The position numbers and the translations under genes were made by a program. Below are positions 43,600-56,011 of a stretch of DNA of 64,000 nt, one piece after another. Under the pieces are notes generated by a model, which was not told the origin of the DNA, searched no databases, and saw nothing but the letters and a program-made list of their open reading frames with translations. How positions within the stretch are numbered: position 1 is the first letter of the stretch; every line of letters begins with the position of its first letter. Source of the DNA: Zopfochytrium polystomum (lineage: Eukaryota; Chytridiomycota; Chytridiomycetes; Chytridiales; Chytridiaceae); assembly GCA_025765615.1 (NCBI GenBank), contig JAIVFJ010000171.1, forward strand, positions 62,001 through 126,000, given 5' to 3'.

Positions 43600-45589
43600 C
43601 TCTGCGACGCTGCTGCAGCGAAAAATGATCGTCAAAACGTCTTCCTCAGTGTTAAAAGTGGTGTAGACGTGGTGGAATGGTGGGGGTATAAAGGAGGAGC
43701 TGCAGACGACAGGGGAGAAGGTCTCATTGTAGTCCTGACCAAAGATCTGAGTGTAACCCTGACCAACCAGGCGGGCCTTGAAGCGTTCAAGGTACCCTTC
43801 ACTGTCAAACTTGTAGGCAAAAACCCATTTGGGCTTGAGTATCTTACGCCCTTTAGGTCAAGCCACTAAGTCCCAGACATGCTTTGATGTGATCGAATTG
43901 ATCTCTGAGAGTTGAGCTGCCTTCCAATACTTTGCAAAAGGAGAACGCATGGCCTCTTTATGCGAAGCAAGGAGTGGCGGTAAGTCCCGCTGGTGGATCC
44001 TTTCTGTTGGATATGCTGTGACTTCCTCCGGCTCAAGCACAGTGTATGCTTTGAGCGTTTGGTAGAGTTCACGAAATTGTCCCCGTGCTATTCGTAGTTT
44101 ACGAATTCTTGCAGTTAAAGCGCGGAGTGTTTTCCAACTGTAAGTGGAAGGACTTGTGGCAATTGATGGTTTTGTTCGTAGTTTACAAAGGTTTGCCTTC
44201 AATGCCAGGTAGTCACGTAAACCTGATGGCTCTCGTGGTATGATTGGGGGATTTGTTGCCTCCCCTGTTGACTCTGGCAAAGCTAGAATGTCAGGGGAAG
44301 TTGAGCGCTCCCTAGGAGGGATTTCCTGTTCATCAGGTATTGACTCTGGTTCAGAATCAGATGCGTCGTATAGCATACCCGGCTGTAGATCTCCCCCCTG
44401 TGATTCTGCAGGTGGTACATCGTCTTCTTGTGAGTCAAACAGAGTGTCAGGATGTGCCACATCTGGATCAGTGGACATAGCGGGGGTATGCAACGAGGAG
44501 GAAAGATATTGGAAATCCTGAGCTGTGGGTTGGACTGGTCCCCATTCCTTCAAGCGGGAGTCATGAAGGAACTGTCTCCAGTTCCGCACAATGCCAGGAA
44601 AAACATTTTCGTGAAAGGAGACATGGAAGTGTTCTGATATTCTCTGGGTTTTCAAGTCGTAGACTACTAGAAGAGTGTTTCCTTCATACCCTAAGAATAT
44701 GCCTGGCGCCCCTTTGTCAGGAGGTTTAAGCGTTCGCTTTTCCTTTGGGATACGGTGGATAACCAAACAGCCAAAGGTGTGGATGTGATCCACATTTGGC
44801 TTTCACCATACCAAGCCTTGCAAGGTGTTTTCTTAGTGTAAGAGTGGTAAACCCTGTTATTGATGTATGCTGCGTAGCGGACGCATACACAAAGAAAGAG
44901 TGGGGCAATCGTGACTCTAAGAGCATGCAGTGTGCCATGTCTTTGAGAGTGTTGACCTGACGTTCTACCAGCCCATTGAATTCCTTGGTGAATGCAGGAC
45001 AAGGTTCTAAAACAATAGGAGGATGCCGAGTATTGGCCCAAGTTTTGAATTCTCCATCTTTGAAGATTTCCCCCCTGTCACAGTGTACAGATGTGATATG
45101 TTTGCCATGTTGTTGTTCAAACCTTTTGATCATAAACCGGAATCTTGTGGGCGCGTCAGACAAAGAGTTGAGGAACTCAATGTCAAGCCAACGGGTTGAC
45201 TCTTCCACAACCAGTTGCCAATGTTTTTCACCATGGTGTCCACGTGCGGGCAGTGGGACAGCATCAGTGTGTAAACGACCAAGCAGTGTGGTGTTTGGTC
45301 TGGAAGTGGGGTGGATAGGTGAAGCTTTCAATTTCCCAACATCACATGTCACGCAAGGAATGTCATGAATGAGGAAAAATTAATGACCAACTTTATTCAG
45401 ATTTGACCAAGTACGCTTCAAAGAAGATAAAGACAGGTGACCAAATTTCTTGTGAAGAGCTCAGACTGCTTCAATGTTCTGAGGGTTTGGTAAAGGGTCT
45501 GGGTCAGTTTGACTTAAAGTTGGGGTTGCAGTTTGCAAAGGAGCAGTTTGCTGTTGCAACTCACCTGGGGCGTCCCCCGAAGGAGTCAG
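43600..45589 (-). pseudogene. Copia-2 polyprotein fragment (integrase to start of RT)
   Basis: A second Copia element on the minus strand, different from Copia-1. From the LTR-A3 edge inward it reads LHKKFGHLSLSSLKRTW and CVTCDVGK (HHCC finger, 45470-45350), then the integrase core 44726-45352 with HTDAVPL, VHCDRGEIF and EFNGLVERQVN as the DDE blocks (CDRG in place of the common SDNG). Next, frame 43858-44793 has FGCLVIHRIPKEKR, GIFLGYEGN and HENVFP, a proline/acidic linker and LSEINSITSKHVWDLV. RT starts with KPKWVFAYKFDSEGY and FKARLVGQGYTQ at about 43840-43740, after a stop codon, and is lost at about 43650. Several stops and frame changes show it is inactive. Confidence 0.8.
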
Positions 45590-46763
45590 TGTTGAGATTC
45601 GACCCACGGGGTACACTACGCCCGTTACTGATGATCCCTTTGAGAACTCCATCCAATCACATTGGATGGGGTGTTTGAAGGGCTCAGTAGGTTCAATACT
45701 TGAATGGGGCGCTCGGAAGGGCTAATCTGTTCTCAATAAAAAGAGATAGGCAAAGGCGGCTGTTGTTCTAGCTTTGTTCATCCTATACCGGTAGGAACAA
45801 TGCAATTAGAACATGCACAAAAACGCTCAAACTACGCACTCTGCACATGTAACACAGCACAGCAAGCATGCAGAAGCAGTGTACCACTGCCCAATGCTCC
45901 GGAATTCCGCTCTCTGCACCGGAATTCCGCACTCTGCATCGGAATTCCGCTTCCTGATCTGGAATTCCTCTCTCTGCACCGGAATTCCGCTTCCTGATCT
46001 GGAATTCCAGCTTTCCTGCTGTGCTGTGCAATCTGAGCAATGCAACAGGCATTTAGGAATCAGGGATTGCACCAATCACTGCATTTCTAAAAGTGAGATA
46101 AAAACTGAGCTCACCAGAGATTGCACCAATCATTGGATTTCTAAAAACAAGGAAAAAAAGCGGCTTGTTTCCCAAACAAGCTTCCTGATTTGGAAACAAC
46201 CAAACCAATTTACAAGCAACTGTTTCTCAAACAAGCTGTAAATTGGTTCCTGGTGGTACTCAGCCCAGACAAAGTGCTCAGCCCAAGGTGGTACTCAGCC
46301 CTGGCTGGTACTTAGCCCTGGGTGGTGCTCAGCCCAGGCTGGTACTCAGCCCTGGCTGGTATTCAGCCCTGAGTGATGCCCAGCACTGGGTGGTACTCAG
46401 CCCTGAATGGGTACTTAGCCCAGGCTGGGGATTGGTGCTCAGCCTGTTTTATCTCATTTCTGTGGCCTGCTTTGTGCAGCCCACTGCTCCCTCTGTTTTC
46501 TGATGGCTCCAACCTGCAGGAGTATAAAAGCAGCAACCTCTCACAGAGATCAAACAAGGAAAAAAAAAACCCCCTCCTTGCTGCTTTGACAGAATCCAGT
46601 GCAAAACAAGCCAATCTCTCTTCCTCCATTTGATCTCTCTTCCATCGCTGCCCACTCACTCCTCTCTCCTCTCTCCATCCTCTCCCTTCTCCATCACTAC
46701 TGCTCTCTCTTTCTTCCTCTCCACACACACCAAGTCCCTCCAGTCCTGGGTGGGATTTCATCA
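45590..46763 (+). repeat. LTR-A copy 3
   Basis: 1174 bp, TGTTGAGATTC...GGGATTTCATCA, closest to the forward arm at 23529 (it shares CCTATACCGG and the GGAATTCC unit count). The TATA box is at 46523. The left flank is the Copia-2 protease/integrase border, the right flank a Copia RNase H relic in the opposite orientation. The flanking pentamers GTCAG and GTGGT do not match, so one flank was rearranged after insertion or this is one LTR of a lost element. Confidence 0.9.
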
Positions 46764-46769
46764 GTGGTC

Positions 46770-46985
46770 CTATTCAACTCTGCACTGATAACGAAGGCAT
46801 TGTCAGACTTGCAACCAATAAAATCTTTTCCCAACAGTCAAAACATATTCCACACAACTATCACTGCCACAGCCTCGTTCAACAAATTCACGCTCATTGT
46901 GACTGGCTTTGTACAGACAAGCAGCCAGCTGATGTTCTCACAAAGTCTCTCAATCGGCACCATTCCACATTATTGCTTTGATTCC
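46770..46985 (+). pseudogene. Copia RNase H relic
   Basis: Directly to the right of LTR-A3, one plus frame reads CTDNEGIVRLATNKIFSQQS then KHIPHNYHCHSLVQQ and DKQPADVLTKSLNRHH. This is the terminal Copia RNase H block 'D..G.v.L..N......SKHI...H..R......AD.LTK.L'. No other part of that element is visible on this strand. If it belongs with LTR-A3, the two would be in an unexpected order, so it is probably a separate relic. Confidence 0.65.
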
Positions 46986-47153
46986 TTTTTTTCTTTCTGC
47001 CCAAAGCTATCTTATGGGGCGTGTTGAATTATGGGCTAACTTCGCGTGAAAGCAATCTGAGGATTTGTGGTAGAGAGTGTAGAGCAGAAGGGATGGAGGT
47101 AGCTCAGAGCAGTTTGGAGGGAAACGTAAGAACGGAGAATGCTCAGCAAACTA

Positions 47154-47600
47154 TTATTGTGTAGAGTCTTCTAGCACAGAGTTACAGGCGCAGTTGGATG
47201 AGAGCCGTTGTCGCTGGTGGGTGGGCCAAGGAGTCACATCCTGGGTGCGAAAGTTGGAGAAGACGACTTTGACGAGGAGCTTGCGGTCCACGCCTGGGCG
47301 GATTAGGTGCTTGTAGGACCAGAGGAAGGCGGTTTTTGAGTGGTCTGAGGGGAATTCGAGGGAGATTTCGAACCGAAGGGCTCTCAGCATGTTTTCTTCC
47401 TCACAATGAAATAGAAACTAACCTTGCGCGTCCACCGCAATGACAGCGACCTTCTGCTGGCCGACCAGTGGCGTCGTGTCACAGCATTCGCTGCAGACGC
47501 CGACGCCGACTTCGACACATTGATAATGGTGATTGTTGTCGGCGACCTCGCTGAAGGGCGGCGGGCATCGTCGTTTTCGTTGTCATCGTGGTCGTAGTTG
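47154..47600 (-). CDS. Possible small spliced gene, unrecognised
   Basis: A minus-strand stretch reads VADNNHHYQCVEVGVGVCSE, then CCDTTPLVGQQKVAVIAVDA, ending at a GTTAGT donor near 47419. After about 40 bp, ALRFEISLEFPSDHSKTAFL and KHLIRPGVDRKLLVKVVFSN continue to a stop at 47154. The two segments have clean protein-like composition and a plausible intron, but no start was found and I do not recognise a domain. It may be a fragment. Confidence 0.3.
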
Positions 47601-47609
47601 TTTCGGCGA

Positions 47610-49630
47610 TCTCGCTGGAAGGCGGCGGTGGGCTGCGAGGCTCGTTCTGATGAGAGAAGGCGTGGGGAGTACTTTGACGAGGCGGTGTTGGCGGCGGCGG
47701 CGGCAGCTGCGGCGCTGACATTCTTCGTTCCTTTCTCAAGGTTGATCGGGGGACAAGGGTTTAGCCTTGTGCGCTGGTGGCGCAGGCACGCCCCGAAGTC
47801 CCCAAAATGTGGATGGCTTGTTGGCGTCGTTCGAAGATTTAAAACCTGTACACCCCCAAATGAGGCGATGTCTGGCGGGTTTCAGGCTGGTGAAGTGACA
47901 AGAAGCACGAGGAAAATTCCTGGATGGAACTGTGGTACAGCAACAACATGACGTGGGACGGATTCCAGTCCATTTTTCCCAGTGACAAGGCCAAGGTGTG
48001 ACGGTGGTTTTCCAGCGACACTTGCAGTGATCCGGGGAGGTTTCTGGCGGGAATCCTCGATGGTTTCCCAAGGTGGTTGGTTCACCTGTGAGAACCGCAC
48101 AAGTTCACAACATGTTTCAAAAAAATAGCTGTCAAGATCTCTTTATTTGTTTGATCCCCACCATCCCATCGGTCAATGAAGTCGCGAGACCTCCACAATC
48201 AACCCAACTGGCCATGTTCCCCGTCCCCATCTCCACTGAAGTCCCTGTCAATTGACGCTGCACATACGTCCGCCCCCGTGCCACTGCTTTCACTAGGCTG
48301 AGGGTTACCTTGTGTTCCCTCTCTTCTCAATCCTGACCTCTGCAGCTGTTTCGCTTGGTACTCCGAAAATTTTCCCACCTGCGGGAAAGGATTGGTTTGT
48401 GAGAGGTACTGGAGAACATAGGGGCGAATATTTCGCTGAAGGTCAGTTAGCAGGTGCCTTGAAGCGGTGATGGTTAAGTAAATAATACCAATGTGCCAGG
48501 ATCGAGTGTTTTCGACTTCTCTGTCCCATGTAGCTGCAATGAAATGGATAGAAGAAGGATGTCTCTAAAGGGAAGGCGCTGGGGTTCAATGTTGTTCGGT
48601 TGTTATCAGTATGAGCGTTTCCCAGCGCAATGCCATACTGCCAGTTCGCGCATTTGCCCTAAACAATCCCCACTTAATTTGTTCTCAGTGATCCATCTCA
48701 TGGCAATCCGCTCCCATGGTTCAAGTACTTGGCCATTTGCACGGTTTTGCGCGGCTGGCACAGCGTTTCCCTGCGCTGATTGCCATCACTGTGTGTCTGT
48801 ATGTGAGTCTGACGTCCCAACAGAATGGACACAAGCGGATTAAGTGGGCCATTCAATGCGTTTGATGACTGACCATTCCGAGTTGGAGAAAGGTATCTCT
48901 CTCTAGGTCCAATTTGCGGCGAAGGGGTATTTCCCAATGGAGTGGGCGCTGCGATGGAGCTCCACTATTGCGGCCAGAGATCGTACCTGATGTCTCGTTT
49001 GCTGCAGGAGTTGTGCATGACCTTGTCGGAGAGACTGACCGCAGCTGTGGCGTAGGAGCGACCTGTTGGTTCTGCCAGTCACTTGGTCGCAACAGCCTTG
49101 AAGGCAACTGCCTCGACCCTGCCTCAGAGAGGTGCTGCATTCCTGTGTGCTGGTTGCTGAGGGTGGGTTTGGAAGCAAAAGGAATGATCCACTGCACTCA
49201 CTCAATTTCCTTTTTAACGCCAAAAGGCAAAACAAACTGACATGTGAGAATAATTTAAGCTGGTTAGATGGTGCCTGCACAGCAGATGTAATAATAACGA
49301 TGTATTGTCAGTTATTGCTCAGGAGAGTCTTCAATTTTGAAATAGGTTGTCTGACCCCTTCTCACATTGAGAAGAAACATGAGGCAATTACCTTTTAAAA
49401 CGTTTTATTATTCCAAAAGTATGTAGTAACTTCTTTCTTATTCCATACCCTTTCGCTCACTTTGGACAACTAATTGATAGTCCTTTCAACAGCAGTAATC
49501 CGAGATGGTTTGGGTGATTTGAAGAACAACAGGATGTTTTCCCTTAAAATAACCTTTTCAGCATCCAATGTTTTTCTTCATGCCACTTTCCGAGTTTTTT
49601 GCTGCATAGAGTTGCTTCCTGACACAGGGC
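47610..49630. other. No gene supported
   Basis: Short open frames on both strands (for example 48853-49280 minus, 48493-48843 plus) show no family signature and no consistent splice structure. Confidence 0.4.
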
Positions 49631-49639
49631 GGTTATCAA

Positions 49640-52600
49640 TCACAGCTTCTTGGGGTGGAACAGGTGGAAGCTCATCATTCTCAGCGTGGGTAAGTTGGAT
49701 CTGGTGCAATTGAGGGGAGAATGGAGACAGTACCAATGGATTCTGCGTTTGTTCTCTTGCAGCCCTGTTTTTTTTGGCTCAGGCATACTTGCAACAGCAG
49801 CAGACAATCTTGCTTGAAGTTCAGCTTCAGTAACATGCCTCACAGCCCTCGAGGAAATATCAGGTGCATGGTCTCGAAGTATTTTGGAAGTAGAGAAGCA
49901 GTAGATACTGAGAAGTCGTTTTTTACTTGCAGTGTCATGCACCACATGAAGTCTCGCCCGCTGTGTCTCATATTGAATAGGTCTCTCATGAATAGCGCAA
50001 TTTGAGGTGCACAAGTGAGGTGCGTTCACTTCAAAAATTTCCACACCACAGCCTTGCCTCCAATGGGCAGCTGATCCAGTTGTTTCAAGAATAGGACAGC
50101 CAAGATGATCTTTGTCTGTTATGTTGTAGACAATCACCTCCAATGTCAAATCAGAGTTTTTGCTTGGTTTTCTGATTTCGCCAAAAGAAAGCACCAGTCC
50201 ACATTTTCGAAGCAAGAGCGTTCCTGGCTTCAGTCTTCGCTGGGCAACGTCTTCTTCCTCACAACCTTCCAGCTCTTGTATGAAGAGTTAGATTTGCAAG
50301 CTTCATTACAGTGACTGAGTACCTTTGAGAAAAGGAGGTTCAGGCTGTTCCCAGCCTCTCTTTGTCTGCACAAAACCACTTGTGAGAAGGTGCTGTGCTG
50401 CTAACTTTGTTGCAAAATTTCTTGCAACATCCCTTGATGTGTTTTTCCTATTTGTGCTGATAATTTCTGAGCGAATCACCTTATTATGACTTTCAGGCGT
50501 TTCAGCACCAGAACATTTGAGAGGACCAAAGCGGCGCACATAGAAAGGACATTCTCGCAGCATGTGCAGCTTAGGTTTGACAATATCCCAGCAGAACTTA
50601 CACCCAAAAATTGCGCAGATCATCCTATCTAGCTGGCAGTCCAAATCATTGATGTACTCTTCAATATCTTCTGTGCTGCCAGCATAAACTGAGGCTGAAA
50701 ATGATGATATCTCAATCCACATTTCGACAACTTCAGGGTCTGCAACATCCTGCAGAGCAAAAGGGGCAATCTGACAGAAGGCATGTATATCTTTGCCATT
50801 CAAGGACTTAACATGATGAACCTGTTAAACTGTTGTAAATCATAGCATTTGCCAAATGACATACCAGCTGGTGGCCACTAAAAGGTTTTGGAAATGTTGA
50901 GCTGTCAAGTCCATTTATAATCGCTTTCAATTGTTCACGTTTTGCAATGGAGAGACTTGCAATCGTAGCCCGCATTGCATATTTCACCAAACCCAAATTC
51001 ACACAGTGGAGAAGCTCTATGGGACAGTCATTTCCTGCATCAAAGAATGGGACTTCATTTTCTCTTCCTGGTGTTTGATCAGTTTCCATTGAGGGTCTGA
51101 GCAACTTACCAAGAAGCGGATTTATGGTAGCGTTTTTAAATGAATCAATTCGTGATAGACAATACTCAAAATGGAAACCCTTGATGCCATTTTCCAAGGC
51201 AATAGATGCATTGAAGTCATTCCAGGGTGAGAGGAAAGAGTGGCATGCATTGGATTGTCAGCCACAATTTGAAGGATGGATGCAGTGAATATTACAGCTT
51301 CATTGTTTATAGGATCATATCCATCAATGCCATCTCGCATCTCACGAAAGTTTTCTGCAATGACCTCAGCAGTCTCTATTCCTGATGCTGTCTTTGATGA
51401 TAGAATAAAAAATGTGAAACAAAGAAGATATCTCAATCGTGCGGGAAGGCCAGCAAAAGTCATGATCCAGGACTCATACTTGTTCCATTGAAGTGACTCA
51501 TTTCCACTGGTGTCATCACACGATAAGACAAGAGGCAGCATTAATACTCTCTTGCCATTTGCCTTCCTTCGCAAAGTGCGGAGGATTGCTTGAGTGAGAT
51601 TTCCTGTAAGGTACTCGATCACCCAGGTGCAGAGGAACTAATTTACTGCCACTGACTAGCTTTTGCTGCACAGCATGCTCCGTCTCAACAATAATTCGCC
51701 TGCCTGTGGCCTGGCAAAGAAACCCAACCCGGACTATGTCGCCATTATAAACACCGAATCCAGTTACAAACACAATGCAAGAGCCTTCTGACGATGACTC
51801 ATGATACTCATAGAATTCATCCACAAAAATGTCACTGCCATCACCATCTCTTGCCATCGGCGAACGAATTTCCCCAACCCATTTTCCGCAACTCGCAAGA
51901 TCATTTATCGGTCCAGTAAGATTTGGATAGAAGGATAAGTGTTCCCAGGTCTTGGGATGTGCAAGCTGAAGTCTAATTGTGTCAGCTATTGAATTGTAAA
52001 AGACCTGCTTCCCAGTTCAAGGTCTTGAAAGATCAAGTGCTGTTGCAGCATAGCTCCACTGCTTGCTTCATAATCTTCTTGATGCGATACAGGGATGGCA
52101 CGTTTGCGACGCCGATCCATCCCAGCATTTGTAAAATTATCCTTTTCACACGGTCAGAGAGCCGGAGGGAAGGTAAGTTCAAGAAGAGTGCCAGTTTAAT
52201 GTGCAGAACGTTCATTCCCTCGTAAAAGGGTTTGTCTGGTACGCTGCCAGACCCATCAGGTTGATGTTTGGGAGGTACACCTGGGCCATGATCGCTTGAG
52301 ACCCATCACTCTCAATCCACGCAGTGTCATCATCAGTTTCATCTATGCTGTGTTCCGATACATCAAGGCTTGACCTCGCCAAAGAGCTCTCAAAATCACT
52401 GACTTGATTGTCCTCAATCAGGGAACGATCAAAAACGTTCTCTTGTCGACAGGTAAGCAATTAGTCATGGCTGGCCCAAATGACAGCATACCAAATTCGG
52501 TTGGCTTGGAATCAGTGAGGGTGGAACTTTCCAGAGGTGTACCAACGCTATTGAGAGCAACTTTGTTTGGGTCGAGTCGTGGTAGTGTGATTCCATACAT

Positions 52601-52761
52601 TCGAGTTCGACTGGGCCAGGGGCTAGAAGGCAATGAATCCTCTCTCCCATCATGTGCCTGGAGGAGCGCTCGTGTCGTTCCAGCTCGGATTGATCTCTGA
52701 AGTGTAACTCTCGATGGCACAGGCGGCACCAATGTTGGATGGTGCGATTCATGTTGGGCAC
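49640..52761 (-). mobile_element. Decayed DNA transposon, DDTSGN-type fungal transposase
   Basis: A chain of minus-strand frames reads in order as one transposase-like protein. The first frame (from 52761) has WCRLCHRELHFRDQSELERH...H, a C2H2 finger. Next is an acidic linker (52460-52212) and a frame with GDGSDIFVDEFYEYHES (51857). The signature block is LPLVLSCDDTSGNESLQWNK followed by NPMHATLSSHPG (51622-51122). Then CPIELLHCVNLGLVKY, FCQIAPFAL, KPKLHMLRECP...FGP and TNRKNTSRDVARNFATK (51197-50306), and finally NAPHLCTSNCAIHER...HVVHDT (50215-49640). I know this pattern from uncharacterised fungal proteins related to Plavaka/CACTA-like elements. Frames change at least five times. Terminal inverted repeats were not found. 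Confidence 0.65.
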
Positions 52762-53748
52762 GAGCAGAAGTGTCGTTGAATTGATTGAAATGTATTGAAG
52801 GGATGGCTATATTCTTTCCACCACTTCCGCATATTCCCCCTCAAACATACGCCCCACATGCTATTGGTCTCTTTGATCGCCACAGAAAGGGGGTCCAGCC
52901 AGCACTGAAGTCATGCAAGTCTTAGAAAGGTTGCATCGACTGTTGGAAAGTGATCGAGGCAGCCACCATTGGCAGCTGCATAGAAAGGGAGTGGGGAGTT
53001 AAAACAAACGTGCCAAGATCGCCCGACAAAGAGGCTTGGTGGTGGGTGCGACGAAAAGCATATCAAAGAGGCAACCTGCAAGGGAACGGTGTCGCTCGAG
53101 CGAAGGAGGCTGAAGGAGGAGGGAAGCGAGCACGAACAGGTAAGAGCAGTCCACGAGGGTATCACATGCGGCTAATCGCAGCCAATCCACATCGACTTGA
53201 CAGAGAGCTCAGCTGGGTTAGGGTTTGGCTGCCATTCAATGGAAGAGAGCGAAAGGGTCTGCCAAATAGAGGTAAGTGCAGTTTATTGCGGTAATGGGGA
53301 GTCTCTCGCGCCCTTTGTGGTGTGTCCTACTGCTTTGTGCAAGGGGGAGGGGGGGGGAGGGTGAACGCGATCCTGCGAAGTCTGACATGACGAAGCGAAC
53401 TTTCAGGGAAGCTGTCGGACAGGGACAGGACAGGAGCTGATCGAGTTCAGTATGGCACAGGGCTGTCAGAGAGAAACCCAGGAACTTGCCCTCCTGATTC
53501 TGTGAGGAGCGTTCCTCCTCAGGTTCGCCACAGAATCCTTCACGAAACATGGGAGGGGGCGATGGAGCGGAATCTGTAATGGAACTCCACCAACCTCGGC
53601 CTTGTCATGGAATCGCCTGGTTTGGGGGTGTAACAGAATGCAGTCCAAAAATGGACAGCCTCGTTCAAGCGAGAGCGACGCGTCTACTTTTCGATTCTTG
53701 CTTATTCGTTTCAAGCCACAGCAACTATCCCAAACTCACCCTCCTCCG

Positions 53749-55073
53749 TCATGGTCGCTCCCCAGTTTCAAACCAAGAATACAATCCCATCAATCGTCCA
53801 GACCTCTTGTTAACTGTAAGGACGTACGCGTGGTAGGGGAAATTCTCAAAAATGGGAACGCTGTCCGCGTAGAAAAGCGCCGTCGGCCGAGGTGGAGGAG
53901 ATGCCGAGCCGTGTCGAGAACCGTTCAGCCCTTCAAACCGTCGCAGCAGCGTCGTGACAACCCATCGGGCGTCGAACTGGTGGAAGCGGCGTGCGTCCTC
54001 GTCACGATCCGACGAGTTGCTACTGTTCCAGTTGAAGTAGAGTCCTCCAATGGAAGAGGCGCAGGACGAGCAGTTGAGAGCACAAGTAGACGAAGCCTCT
54101 TCGTGCCACGGCGACGGACCAAGATGGCCGACGAACCTGCGCGAAATTCATTTTCGTGCAACTTCGCAGTTCCCGAACTCGGTCGACGCAAAGGGGAAAT
54201 GATGGTAAGTAGGCCTTGGCCGTAGCGAGATCAAATATCACTCTGTTCACGAGCGAGCGGGCGTTTGAAGACCGAACGCGGGTTGTTTCGGTGGAACGGT
54301 GCGGTGGGGTCCATTTTTTTGAGCTTTTCCAAAATGGCGGCGCACTGGTTGGAAAACATGACGGGGACGGATGCCCGATAGTCCTCGTATCCCCCGATAT
54401 TGTCATCAAAGAGGGCTCCCCCCATCTTGGCGCGGAACCACGAAATCATTGTAAAGTCGACCAGGAGGTCAAACCATCCTCCGGGGGTAGTGCAATCGCC
54501 GTCGTGTTTCAGACTCGGCTTGCCATCCCGCATTGTCACGGTTGTGTCGCTGTCGATGGCGGAGACGCGACCGCACCGCCAGTGACGCACGCCAGGCTCT
54601 CGGTAAATCTGGCGCGGCCACTCTGGATCTCGGCCCCAATGGTCCACAAAGGAGTGAGGGTCGACGAGGCTGTGCCACGCGCCTACCCGCTCGTCGGCGC
54701 CCAGTATGCCCGTCGCATTGTACTTTCGCGACCGGGGCCTTGCGTCCACGCCGGCGGACTTCACCATCGCCTCCTCGCCCAGCGGGCAGCAGTCCCCAAA
54801 CGCGTGCCGCGCCACGGCATCCGACTCGACGGCTTCGCGCCAGGCCCTGCAGACGAGACGCACGCGCACGATCAGAAAGAGGCTGCACTCGATCCGGCAA
54901 GTCGTGTGCCAGCCGTCCCCACGGACGTCGTCGAAGAGGGCCTTGAGGATGTCCACGAGCACCTCTTGTGGGAAGGCCAGCAACGACTCGGTGGCGCCTG
55001 CTGCTTTGCCGCATGCCTTTGCTTGTCGACTTTGCCGCCCACACGTGCTCAGATTTGTCCTGCCCACCTGCAC
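53749..55073 (-). CDS. F-box protein
   Basis: Exon 1 (about 55073 to about 54240) reads LLAFPQEVLVDILKALFDDV and IVRVRLVCRAWREAVESDAV, an F-box whose helices recruit Skp1 in SCF ubiquitin ligases; residues are about 31-85. A Trp/Asp-rich region follows (HSFVDHWGRDPEWPRQIYRE, VSAIDSDTTVTMRDG) with no repeat I can name. The frame stops at 54231, just after a GTGATA donor candidate. A second exon from about 54136 to a TGA at 53749 reads LGPSPWHEEASSTCALNCSS, GGLYFNWNSSNSSDRDEDAR and NKRSGRLMGLYSWFETGERP, consistent with a C-terminal substrate-binding part. The phase across the ~100-bp intron did not fit with the donors I tried, so that junction is open. The frame has no ATG at 55073; a short upstream exon is likely. 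Confidence 0.65.
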
Positions 55074-55079
55074 GTGTCC

Positions 55080-56005
55080 ACCAACTAAGTCGTCTTTCGC
55101 TTATGCCAATTGAGCGAGAAAGCGATGAAGAGAAAGCGCGTAGCGTCAAAGTGAAAGGGAATCGAAGCGGAATATGTGAATGGCTGGGTCGGAAGCGAGG
55201 GGACGTGCCCGGCGCTTCTACTGTGTTTACCCTTGCAGCCCAAGGTGCTGCACCAGCGCGTTACTGACATCATTCAGTCGCTGGGTGAATATTTACTAGA
55301 GAGTGAAGGACGTATAAGCATCCCACAGCTTTTGAGAAACGCACCATTACACGACGACAACAGTGGCAGTATGATTGGAGAGAAATATATTATCCATAAG
55401 CATATGAATGGTAGCAACAAAGATCCCTCTGCACTTCAGCTCCCCCCAAAACGATGCTGGTGCAAAAAAGATCAGGTAACGTTCGAGGAAGAGCAGCGGA
55501 AGCCAAGAGGAGGGCGTCAGTGATAGGTAGGGGTTGGTGTCGTGAGGGTGGTGGCGGGTCGAGCGATCAAAGCGCGACCGTGGTGAGAATAGAATCTGCC
55601 AGGACTTATTCGAAAGCGGGGGACAAGGAGTGGAAAAGAGACGGACGAAAAAAATAGGGGAAGCAAAGTAAGAGACCAACGAAAAACGAGGCGCACGAAG
55701 GAAAAAAAATTGGCCAGGAAAAGTACAAAAGCGGTGAGACCGTGAGAGCAACAAATGAGAAAGAAAAAGTAGAAGAAGAGGAGGTGAAATTCCCGCAAGC
55801 CACGACGGATTCGGGCCAGCTCTGCAATACTCGTACCCAAAAGCGGAGGTGAGATAGAGAGGAGGATAAACAAAAGGCGGAAGGACAGCGAACCAGTCTA
55901 AGGCAAGAAGAACAGAAAGAGAAAGCCGAGCAACGCGGAAAACAATCCACCACGCTCAACTCCAAGCAGCATCCGAGAGACTGCACACGCAACCATCCGG
56001 TTCAT
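55080..56005. other. Intergenic, purine/pyrimidine-skewed
   Basis: A plus frame at 55220-55500 after a CTTGCAG acceptor reads PKVLHQRVTDIIQSLGEYLL and SEGRISIPQLLRNAPLHDDN and ends at a GTAACG donor candidate; it could be an exon of an unseen gene, at low confidence. 55500-56000 is strongly GA-rich on the plus strand and gives only CT-rich shadow frames on the other strand. Confidence 0.35.
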
Positions 56006-56011
56006 CCAAAC

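Noticed and set aside
53214..53230. GGGTTAGGGTTTGG, a telomere-like motif
   Set aside because: Barely one and a half units; no array, so no interstitial telomere.
54469..55149. 226-residue minus frame overlapping the F-box exon in another phase
   Set aside because: Arg/Gly-rich shadow of the F-box reading frame; the F-box frame has clear family motifs.
55347..55992. CT-rich frames encoding Leu/Ser/Phe-rich peptides
   Set aside because: They are translations of a strongly GA-skewed non-coding tract between genes.
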